NCBI GenBank assembly: GCA_027295745.1
Contig: JAPUKI010000110.1
Span: forward strand, 1-16,413
Reading direction: 5' to 3'
Origin: Acidobacteriota bacterium
GTDB taxonomy: Bacteria; Acidobacteriota; UBA6911; RPQK01; JADFOI01
DNA: 16,413 nt
A model generated the notes under the pieces. That model was not told where the DNA came from. It made no database searches and was given only the letters and a program-made list of their open reading frames with translations. Positions 6,416-13,046 of the stretch are shown piece after piece. The position numbers and the translations under genes were made by a program. Position 1 is the first letter of the stretch. Each line of letters begins with the position of its first letter.

Positions 6416-7446
6416 TGAAATCCTCCCAGGACGAAGTTCATCCTCTGTGGGACGATTTTTGTCGAGACCTGGAGCCAGTTTCTGGTTCAGGTGAGCTGAC
6501 TGCTCTCAAGGATAAGTATCTCAGTCGAAGCAGAGGTCTGGTCAGTCTGGAACTCAGGAACCTCAAAGCTTTATCTCCTCAAAATCGATCTGAGGCAGGT
6601 CGGCAACTCAACGCGTTGAAGGCTCGAGTGCAGGCTGCCTTGTCCAAGCGGCAGGCAGAGTTCAAAGAAAGGGAACACCGGCTCCAACTGGAAACAGAAC
6701 AGATCGACGTCACTTTACCTGGATATCACTTTGTACAAGGCGGGCTCCACCCTCTGCGACAGGTCTGGCGGGAGATGGAGGAGATCTCCGTTCGGATGGG
6801 CTTCACAGTCATGTCGGGTCCGGAGGTGGAATCGGATTACTACAATTTTGAGGCCCTCAACATTCCCACAGGCCATCCAGCTCGTGATGATCAAGATACT
6901 CTTTACCTGGCCAATAAGTTGCTGCTGCGGACCCACACTTCTCCAGTGCAGATCCGGACCATGGAGAAACAAGATCCGCCGCTGCGAATAGTTGTGCCCG
7001 GTCGGGTTTACAGGCGCGATGCAACCGACGCTACCCACAGTCCCATGTTTCACCAGATGGAAGGGCTAGTGGTTGATGAAGGAATCACGTTGGCGGATTT
7101 GAAAGGGACCTTGGAAGTTTTTCTGAAAGAGTTGTTCTCTGCTGACACTCGAGTCCGTTTTCGTCCCAGTTACTTCCCCTTTGTGGAGCCGGGAGCAGAG
7201 GTGGATATCAGCTGTATCTTCTGTGCCGGGGAGGGTTGTCGGGTGTGCAAGGGCAGCGGCTGGATTGAAATTATGGGTGCCGGGATGGTTCATCCCCGAG
7301 TCTTCCAGATGGTGGGTTATGATTCTGAGAAATACACCGGATTTGCCTGGGGTATGGGAATTGATCGCATTGCGCAGCTGAAACATCAGGTGGACGATTT
7401 GCGCTTGTTTTTTGAAAATGACCTCCGCTTCCTCCGCCAGTTTTGA
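6415..7446 (+). CDS. pheS: Phenylalanyl-tRNA synthetase alpha subunit
   Basis: Catalytic subunit of the (alpha-beta)2 class II enzyme that charges tRNA-Phe. The 343-residue product has an N-terminal coiled-coil arm (about 1-95), motif 2 at HSPMFHQMEGLVVDE, and motif 3 GFAWGMGIDRIAQLKH near the C-terminus. A four-cysteine insert (Cys267, Cys270, Cys275, Cys278; CIFC-x4-CRVC) looks like a zinc-binding knuckle of the kind seen in many bacterial PheS proteins. GTG 6415 overlaps the rplT stop by one base, and pheT follows 18 nt downstream. Confidence 0.96.
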   Translation: MKSSQDEVHPLWDDFCRDLEPVSGSGELTALKDKYLSRSRGLVSLELRNLKALSPQNRSEAGRQLNALKARVQAALSKRQAEFKEREHRLQLETEQIDVTLPGYHFVQGGLHPLRQVWREMEEISVRMGFTVMSGPEVESDYYNFEALNIPTGHPARDDQDTLYLANKLLLRTHTSPVQIRTMEKQDPPLRIVVPGRVYRRDATDATHSPMFHQMEGLVVDEGITLADLKGTLEVFLKELFSADTRVRFRPSYFPFVEPGAEVDISCIFCAGEGCRVCKGSGWIEIMGAGMVHPRVFQMVGYDSEKYTGFAWGMGIDRIAQLKHQVDDLRLFFENDLRFLRQF

Positions 7447-7464
7447 GCCCTCCGGGAAAGTGTC

Positions 7465-9531
7465 ATGAAGGTTAGCTATCAATGGCTCCAGGATTTCGTG
7501 AATTTGGACCTCTCGGAAGTCGAGGTCGGTGGAATCGCCGAGGCCCTGACACGGGTGGGTTTGGCTGTTGAGGAGGTTGAAGAGCTCGAGACCGACTACA
7601 TCTTTGACGTGGAAGTCACGACGAACCGTCCTGATTGCCTGAATCACCTTGGAATCGCTCGTGAAATTGCCGCTCACTTTGGACTTCAGCTCAAGTTCCC
7701 TGACTTTTCCCCTCCCCCGAATGGGGCGGATCAATCCACTGTTTTGGCCACCAGTGTGACCATCGAGAATCGCACATTGTGTCCACGCTATGCGGCACGT
7801 GTTCTTTCCGGGCTCACTATTGCAGAATCCCCCGGATGGCTCAAGGCACGTTTAGAAGCCGTTGGGCAAAGGCCCATTAACAACATTGTCGACATCACAA
7901 ACTATGTGCTGCTGGAAATGGGCCACCCACTGCATGCCTTCGACTACGACAAGTTGAAGGAACATCGCATCATTGTCCGAGTTGCCGAGGCCGGAGAACG
8001 CCTCACCACCCTGGACGGTGTTGAGCGTGAGCTGGACTCCTCCATGCTGGTCATTTGTGATGCTAGAGGTCCTGTTGCCATGGCCGGGATAATGGGAGGA
8101 GAGGAAAGTGAGATTTCCCAGGACACGCACACTCTTTTGCTGGAGAGTGCTTACTTTGATTCCGCCTCGGTTCGCAAGACGGCAAAGAACCAGGGCCTTC
8201 GCACGGAAGCCTCCTTTCGCTTTGAACGGGGAGCTGATCCGGAGATTCCCGTAAAGGCCCTGAATCGCACCTGCCGATTGATTCAGGAAATTGCAGGTGG
8301 CGTTATGGCGGGACCGGTTATTGATGAGTATCCCAATCCCCCAGCTCGAAACTCTGTTCAACTGCGCTCCCCACGAATTACAAAAGTCCTGGGGGTGGAG
8401 ATCGATCCCGAGTTTGTCACTAATACTCTGTCACGCCTCGAGTTTGTGGCTTCTCAAACCGAAAAGAATACCTGGCAAGTGCCGAGTTTTCGAGTAGATG
8501 TGGGGATCGAGGACGATCTGGTCGAGGAAGTGGCGAGGCACTATGGTTACGAGCGGATTGAAAGTACCTATCCGAATGCTCCAAGTGTGGGAAGCTTTTT
8601 GGCTACCGAAGGTCATGACCGCCTTTTGACAGGAACACTGGAGGGCCTTGGCTTTCTGGAGGCCTTTAATTATGTCTTCACGAACCCTTCGAAAGAGACC
8701 GTTTTCTGGACTTCGGGCCCATCCATGACCGCCATTTCCAATCCTCTCAGCGAGGAAGACACCCATCTGCGGGTCAGCCTGGTACCAGGACTCGTGGAGG
8801 CATTGCGCCGGAATCTGAACCATGGAAACAAGAACGTCAGACTTTTCGAATTAGGTAAGGTTTTCCTACCTGGAACATCAGATGAGGGGGGGGGCCCTCA
8901 GGAGCTTTGGAGATTGGGCTTGGTGGCCACAGGCGCGTTTTATCAGCCCTTCTGGAACACGGCCCGAGATGAGTTTCACTTTCACCATCTGAAGGGCATC
9001 GTAGAGGTTTTGCTCGACAAGCTCGGTCGGGAGGGGAAGTTTCAGGATGTCTCTGATATCTCCTTTCTTCATCCAGGAATCGCCGCCAGCGTCTCGGTAG
9101 ATGGAGAAATGTGCGGGGCCCTGGGACAGCTTCAACCTCGGCTTCAAGATGCCTTGAAGTTCCTACACCCCGTGTTCGTGGCAGAACTGCTTCTGGAGCC
9201 GCTCTACAGGCATCCTCTCCCCCAGCCACGATATGAACGTCTGGAGAGACTTCCCTCCGTCCAGAGGGACCTCTCTTTTATCGTTGACAAAGAGGTAGAA
9301 TACGCTAAAATGTTATCAGTGGTGGAGGAACTGGGTATCCCGGATCTCCGCGACATTGAGCTCATTGATCTCTACCAAAGCCCTACACTTCCTCAGGGTA
9401 AGGTTAGCTTGGCTATACGGTTAACCTTTGCCAGTCCGGAAAAAACGTTAACGCAGGAAGAAGTTAACCGCTCCACCGAGGAGATTGCTTCGCTGTTGGA
9501 GAAAACTTTTTCTACAGAAACTCGCTCTTAG
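7465..9531 (+). CDS. pheT: Phenylalanyl-tRNA synthetase beta subunit, short form without the OB-fold tRNA-binding domain
   Basis: Non-catalytic beta subunit with editing and tRNA-recognition modules. At 688 residues it is about 100 shorter than the ~795 residues of E. coli. The N-terminus MKVSYQWLQDFVNLDLSE leads through VGLAVEEVEELE (residues 32-42) directly into IFDVEVTTNRPDCLNHLGIARE (46-68), so the EMAP/OB-fold domain normally between these is missing. The B3/B4 editing core, the B5 and core domains, and the C-terminal anticodon-binding FDX-ACB domain (about 595-685, LERLPSVQRDLSF) are present. A run of nine G at 8886-8894 encodes Gly-Gly-Gly in frame. The ATG at 7465 is the only sensible start for the conserved N-terminus. 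Confidence 0.95.
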   Translation: MKVSYQWLQDFVNLDLSEVEVGGIAEALTRVGLAVEEVEELETDYIFDVEVTTNRPDCLNHLGIAREIAAHFGLQLKFPDFSPPPNGADQSTVLATSVTIENRTLCPRYAARVLSGLTIAESPGWLKARLEAVGQRPINNIVDITNYVLLEMGHPLHAFDYDKLKEHRIIVRVAEAGERLTTLDGVERELDSSMLVICDARGPVAMAGIMGGEESEISQDTHTLLLESAYFDSASVRKTAKNQGLRTEASFRFERGADPEIPVKALNRTCRLIQEIAGGVMAGPVIDEYPNPPARNSVQLRSPRITKVLGVEIDPEFVTNTLSRLEFVASQTEKNTWQVPSFRVDVGIEDDLVEEVARHYGYERIESTYPNAPSVGSFLATEGHDRLLTGTLEGLGFLEAFNYVFTNPSKETVFWTSGPSMTAISNPLSEEDTHLRVSLVPGLVEALRRNLNHGNKNVRLFELGKVFLPGTSDEGGGPQELWRLGLVATGAFYQPFWNTARDEFHFHHLKGIVEVLLDKLGREGKFQDVSDISFLHPGIAASVSVDGEMCGALGQLQPRLQDALKFLHPVFVAELLLEPLYRHPLPQPRYERLERLPSVQRDLSFIVDKEVEYAKMLSVVEELGIPDLRDIELIDLYQSPTLPQGKVSLAIRLTFASPEKTLTQEEVNRSTEEIASLLEKTFSTETRS

Positions 9532-9538
9532 TGGGTTG

Positions 9539-9796
9539 GTGACCGTGGCGGAAAAGGCTCTCGACCAGTTGGAAACTCGTGTCACTCAAGCGGTTCAGCT
9601 TTTGAGTGGTCTTCAAATGGAAGTGAGGACTCTTGAAGAGGAGGTTCAAACATTAAAAAGAAGTCTGGAGGAAGTCAAACAAGATAACAACTTAAAGAAT
9701 CAAGTCATTAAACAATTTAGAAATGACCGTCTAAGGATTCGGTCCAGGGTGGAACAGGCTCTCAGGAAGGTGATTGCCCTGGAGGAACCAAGTTAA
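9539..9796 (+). CDS. Small coiled-coil protein, ZapB-like by context
   Basis: From GTG 9539 this is an 85-residue protein, almost entirely charged and helical, with heptad-spaced Leu/Val (LDQLETRVTQAVQLLSGLQ, then LEEEVQTLKRSLEEV) and a basic C-terminal tail. GTG 9545 is an equally plausible start; a TTG at 9485 inside pheT is less likely. No signal or membrane segment is visible. It lies between pheT and zapA with 18 nt to zapA, so a role in the division ring, like ZapB with ZapA, is a reasonable inference, but coiled coils give little sequence-based identity. Confidence 0.75.
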   Translation: MTVAEKALDQLETRVTQAVQLLSGLQMEVRTLEEEVQTLKRSLEEVKQDNNLKNQVIKQFRNDRLRIRSRVEQALRKVIALEEPS

Positions 9797-9814
9797 TCGA
9801 AGGTGGGATAGTCT

Positions 9815-10120
9815 ATGGATGAGGATCCAAAACAGGTTACGGCCGTTGAGATTTTCAAGCAAACTTACCAGGTGAGCAGTGGCGGTGATCCCGAGTATGT
9901 TCAGGAGCTGGCACAATATGTCGACAGGATGATGACGGATGTCTTTGAACGTACTCCTACTGTTGATAGTGTGAAAGTAGCCGTTTTGGCGGCGTTGAAC
10001 ATTGCGGATGAGTGTTTCTCGGCTCAGCACAAATTCAGTGCTCTGGAAAAGACCGTGACCGAGAGGAGTGAAAAACTCAGCACTCTACTGGACCCGTTCT
10101 TTGGCTCCCAGTCCTCTTGA
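9815..10120 (+). CDS. zapA: Cell division protein ZapA
   Basis: ZapA binds and bundles FtsZ filaments at midcell. The 101-residue product has the family N-terminal strand region (VEIFKQTYQVSSGGDPEYVQELAQYVD, with the characteristic DPEYV) and the long C-terminal helix (VKVAVLAALNIADECFSAQ...). Start ATG 9815 has AGGTGGG at 9801-9807 with good spacing. It follows the small coiled-coil gene and precedes a 134 nt gap before rny. Confidence 0.9.
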   Translation: MDEDPKQVTAVEIFKQTYQVSSGGDPEYVQELAQYVDRMMTDVFERTPTVDSVKVAVLAALNIADECFSAQHKFSALEKTVTERSEKLSTLLDPFFGSQSS

Positions 10121-10254
10121 TTGCCTTCTAAGGTTTCTACCTGCTGAGTCCTGGTTCAATTTCAGGGGACTACACGACAGAGCAGGGGGAAAGCCCCCAC
10201 CTGTGCTCCTTCCTTATAAGACGGCCACTTCACCATAGAGAGCAGGAGTATTTT
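10121..10254 (+). ncRNA. Structured gap between zapA and rny: candidate 6S-like RNA or rny leader
   Basis: The 134 nt gap can form an apical hairpin (GGGGG 10185-10189 with CCCCC 10194-10198, loop AAAG, then GAGCA 10180-10184 with TGCTC 10204-10208 across a five-base bulge). CCTGCT (10140-10145) can also pair with AGCAGG (10241-10246), enclosing a large interior loop. The second pairing covers the rny Shine-Dalgarno (CAGGAG 10243-10248). In many bacteria 6S RNA lies just downstream of zapA, and an enclosed hairpin with a large internal bubble recalls 6S, but the segment is shorter than typical 6S (~180 nt) and I see no decisive conserved motif. Confidence 0.3.
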
Positions 10255-11814
10255 ATGCAAATTTCTACTCTGATCGGCTCCGCAATAGTGGCGGCGGTGG
10301 CAGTCATAGTCTGGTTTGTGATGAAGATCCGTTTTGTAGACCAGCGTGTGGTGGAAGCGAAAAGGAAGGTGGAAGAGATCCAGGAGGCAGCCCAACAGGA
10401 TGCCGAAAGACTGAAGAAGGAGAAGCTGGTAGAGGCCAAAGATGAGATCTTTACCTGGCGTTCCGAGGCGGAGAAGGAACTACACGAAGGTCGACGGAAG
10501 TTCAATCAGTGGGAGCGGCAGCTGAGCCGACAAGAAGATAATCTGCAAAGTAAAGAACAGGAAATACTTCGCAATGAAAAGGATTCTAATCGACGCTTGA
10601 CGAAACTCCAACATCGGGAAAGAAAACTGGCTGAAGGGGAACGAAGTTTAGAAGAGACCCGGGCAGATCAGATCAGGCGATTGGAAGCTGTGGCAGGGAT
10701 GACCGCTGATGAAGCCAAGAATGCTCTCATCCAATCCATCAAAGAACAAGCCTTGGGTGATGCGGCAATGTTGGCCAAACGAATTGAGGAAGAGGCTCGG
10801 GAAACTGCCGCCCGCGAAGCTCGAAAAGTTCTCGCCCAAGCCATTCAACGCTGTGCTGCAGAATATGTGGTGGAGACTACAGTTTCTGTTGTGGATCTTC
10901 CCTCAGATGATATGAAGGGGCGAATCATCGGAAGAGAAGGGAGAAATATCCGTGCCTTGGAGCAGGCGACTGGTATTGACCTGATCGTCGATGACACTCC
11001 GGAGGCGGTGATTTTGTCAGGTTTCGATCCGCTACGGCGGGAAATTGCCAGACTGTCGATTGAGCGCCTGATCAAGGATGGACGAATCCATCCGAGTCGT
11101 ATCGAAGAGGTGGTGAGCAAGGTCAAGAAGGAGATGAAGGACACTGCTCTTCAAGAGGGGGAACAGGTAGCTCTCGAGCTGGGAATTCACGGTATCCATT
11201 CGGACCTGCTTCTCTTGGTGGGTAAGCTGAAATATCGGAGCAGCTACGGTCAAAATGTTCTTTCTCACAGCAGAGAAGTGGCCTATCTAGCAGGAATCAT
11301 GGCTCGTGAAATAGGCGCCGATGTGGCTGTGTGTAAGCGAGGTGGGTTGCTTCATGATGTGGGAAAGGCCGTTGATCGGGATATGGAGGGAACTCACCTG
11401 CAACTGGGAGTGAAGCTGGCCCGCAAATATAAGGAGAGTCCCGAGGTGATACATGCAATGGAAGCCCATCATTTTGACGTTGAATTTCGCACCGTCGAGG
11501 CTGTTTTGGTACAGGCTGCCGACGCAACTTCCGCTGCTCGACCGGGAGCTCGCAGAGAAGTCCTGGAAAGCTATGTCAAGAGACTGGAGCAGCTGGAAGA
11601 GATGGCAACGTCATTTTCGGGTGTGTCCAAGGCCTTTGCCCTCCAGGCGGGACGAGAAGTGCGGATAATCGTCGAGAGTAGTAAGGTCTCAGATGAGCAG
11701 GCCTTCTGGTTGACTAAAGATATTACCAAGAAGATTGAAAATGAACTCCAGTATCCTGGGCAGATCAAGGTGACCCTTATTCGAGAAATGCGGGTCGTGG
11801 ACTATGCTAAGTGA
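10255..11814 (+). CDS. rny: Ribonuclease Y
   Basis: Membrane-anchored endoribonuclease that initiates mRNA decay. The 519-residue product follows the family order: N-terminal membrane helix (about 5-23), long charged coiled coil (about 25-170), KH domain (RIIGREGRNIR at 223-233), and an HD domain with the catalytic pair in GGLLHDVGKA (His367-Asp368) preceded by VLSHSREVAYLAG. Length is usual for RNase Y. ATG 10255 follows AGCAGGAG. ymdB follows after 9 nt, the conserved rny-ymdB pairing. Confidence 0.97.
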   Translation: MQISTLIGSAIVAAVAVIVWFVMKIRFVDQRVVEAKRKVEEIQEAAQQDAERLKKEKLVEAKDEIFTWRSEAEKELHEGRRKFNQWERQLSRQEDNLQSKEQEILRNEKDSNRRLTKLQHRERKLAEGERSLEETRADQIRRLEAVAGMTADEAKNALIQSIKEQALGDAAMLAKRIEEEARETAAREARKVLAQAIQRCAAEYVVETTVSVVDLPSDDMKGRIIGREGRNIRALEQATGIDLIVDDTPEAVILSGFDPLRREIARLSIERLIKDGRIHPSRIEEVVSKVKKEMKDTALQEGEQVALELGIHGIHSDLLLLVGKLKYRSSYGQNVLSHSREVAYLAGIMAREIGADVAVCKRGGLLHDVGKAVDRDMEGTHLQLGVKLARKYKESPEVIHAMEAHHFDVEFRTVEAVLVQAADATSAARPGARREVLESYVKRLEQLEEMATSFSGVSKAFALQAGREVRIIVESSKVSDEQAFWLTKDITKKIENELQYPGQIKVTLIREMRVVDYAK

Positions 11815-11823
11815 GTTCCCGCG

Positions 11824-12600
11824 ATGAAAATTCTCTTTGTGGGCGATGTCGTGGGGCGTGCCGGTCGCAAAATATTGGAGGAGCGGCTTCCTGAGATCCA
11901 GCAGGAGCACGAAATCGAATTCACTATTGCCAATGTCGAAAACGCAGCCGGAGGATTTGGTGTCACCCCTTCAGTGGGTGAGAAGATCCTTGGTTACGGG
12001 GTAGATGTCATGACCTCGGGTAATCACATCTGGGATAAGAAGGAAGTCTTTGGCTATTTTGACCAGCAGCCGCGCCTGCTGCGACCGGGCAACTACCCAC
12101 CCGGGGGACCTGGTCAGTACCAGTTTGTGGGAGAGGCCCGAAGCGGTGTTCTAGTGGCGGTTGTGAATCTTCAGGGACGGGTGTTTATGCCGATTATCGA
12201 CTGTCCATTTCAGTTCGCTGAGCGCGAAATTCCCAAGCTGGCAAAACAAGCATCGGCTATCGTGGTTGACTTTCATGCGGAGGCAACTTCTGAAAAAGTT
12301 GCCTTCGGTTGGTTCATGAACGGCAAGGTTTCAGCTGTCATCGGAACTCACACACACATCCCGACTGCTGATGCCAGGGTTCTTCCAGAGGGTACGGCTT
12401 ATATTTCCGACGTGGGCATGACCGGATCTTATGAATCGGTTATCGGAATGGAAGTCGACTCCTCTCTGTCTCGTTTTCTCACAGGATTACCGTCCCACTT
12501 TAAGCCGGCAACAGAAGAGCCTTGCCTGAGTTCAGTGATTCTGGATATCGACGAGTCTGACGGTTCAGCCCGCTCCATTCGACGGCTCTCAGTTAGTTAG
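11824..12600 (+). CDS. ymdB: YmdB-family metallophosphoesterase (TIGR00282)
   Basis: YmdB proteins are dinuclear metallophosphoesterases; in Bacillus the homologue cleaves 2',3'-cyclic nucleotides, has cAMP phosphodiesterase activity and affects biofilm/development decisions. All expected metal ligands are visible in the 258-residue product: Asp8 (FVGDVVG), Glu39-Asn40 (NVENAAGG), Asn67-His68 (SGNHIWD), His151 (DFHAEATSEK), His176 and His178 (GTHTHIPT). ATG 11824 lies 9 nt after the rny stop and is likely co-translated. Its TAG (12598-12600) ends 2 nt before the left terminal repeat of the palindromic element. The physiological substrate here is unknown. Confidence 0.93.
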   Translation: MKILFVGDVVGRAGRKILEERLPEIQQEHEIEFTIANVENAAGGFGVTPSVGEKILGYGVDVMTSGNHIWDKKEVFGYFDQQPRLLRPGNYPPGGPGQYQFVGEARSGVLVAVVNLQGRVFMPIIDCPFQFAEREIPKLAKQASAIVVDFHAEATSEKVAFGWFMNGKVSAVIGTHTHIPTADARVLPEGTAYISDVGMTGSYESVIGMEVDSSLSRFLTGLPSHFKPATEEPCLSSVILDIDESDGSARSIRRLSVS

Positions 12601-12691
12601 AGCTAGCCCGGACTATGCATAAATTCTCTACTGCAGCGACGAAATCTACCGCTGTGCTCATTTCGAGTGTGGGAGGCACTTGTGCTCTTGA

Positions 12692-12704
12692 GCCCCAACG
12701 GGGC
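12692..12704. repeat. Small hairpin GCCCC-AAC-GGGGC in the left arm
   Basis: A 5 bp stem with a 3 nt loop at 12692-12704. The matching position in the right arm carries the related hairpin GCCCC-TTC-GGGGC (12869-12881), so the two are structural counterparts with different loops. Confidence 0.7.
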
Positions 12705-12716
12705 GCCATGAAATAG

Positions 12717-12736
12717 CCCAGGGCGCAAGCCCTGGG
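12717..12736. repeat. Left copy of CCCAGGGC hairpin with GCAA loop
   Basis: CCCAGGGC (12717-12724), loop GCAA, GCCCTGGG (12729-12736): an 8 bp perfect stem closed by a GNRA-type tetraloop. It lies inside the 31 bp inverted repeat arm 12708-12738. Confidence 0.75.
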
Positions 12737-12756
12737 TAGAATGTAGTAGCAGATCA

Positions 12757-12815
12757 GAGCCCTGTAAGGGCGGCACAGAGAGAAAAGATTTCGGAGTGCC
12801 GCCCTTACAGGGCTC
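12757..12815. terminator. Central 20 bp hairpin of the element, possible bidirectional transcription terminator
   Basis: GAGCCCTGTAAGGGCGGCAC (12757-12776) pairs perfectly with 12796-12815 across a 19 nt purine-rich loop. It lies between genes transcribed towards each other and forms an equally stable stem in RNA from either strand. There is no T-run after either arm, so intrinsic termination is inferred from position and stem strength only. Confidence 0.35.
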
Positions 12816-12836
12816 CTCGCCAAAACTGCTCGATTA

Positions 12837-12856
12837 CCCAGGGCTTGCGCCCTGGG
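12837..12856. repeat. Right copy of CCCAGGGC hairpin, loop TTGC
   Basis: CCCAGGGC (12837-12844), loop TTGC, GCCCTGGG (12849-12856). It is the exact reverse complement of the left copy, so on the minus strand it carries the same GCAA tetraloop. Confidence 0.75.
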
Positions 12857-12946
12857 CTATTTCATATCGCCCCTTCGGGGCTCCGGAGGTCGCTTGTGGG
12901 AATCACTGATCTCAGTAGGCAGTGACCTGGAGTTGTCTGGGGATTC

Positions 12947-13002
12947 GGCACCTGAGGTGCCTTGGCACAAGTGCCTCCCACCGTCTGTCGGCGCTTTCGC
13001 CG
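12947..13002. repeat. Additional hairpins in the longer right arm
   Basis: GGCACC-TGA-GGTGCC (12947-12961) is a perfect 6 bp stem with a 3 nt loop, directly before the 17 bp repeat arm; CGGCG-CTTT-CGCCG (12989-13002) is a 5 bp stem after it. Neither has a counterpart in the left arm, which marks the right arm as having gained sequence or the left as having lost it. Confidence 0.6.
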
Positions 13003-13046
13003 CGCGCCACGAGTGGCTCATGACGAGAACCTATGCATTATCCGGG

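Noticed and set aside
7066..7734. Minus-strand 222-residue open frame
   Set aside because: Antisense to pheS/pheT with no recognisable domain.
10180..10215. Intrinsic terminator after zapA
   Set aside because: The G5/C5 hairpin is not followed by a T-run, and rny lies closely downstream on the same strand.
12593..12823. Minus-strand 76-residue ORF between ymdB and uvrA
   Set aside because: It is a translation through the palindromic arms; composition follows the repeat, there is no RBS and no family resemblance.
12692..12881. CRISPR-like array from the repeated CCCAGGGC units
   Set aside because: Copies are inverted instead of direct, only two exist, and there are no regular spacers or cas genes.
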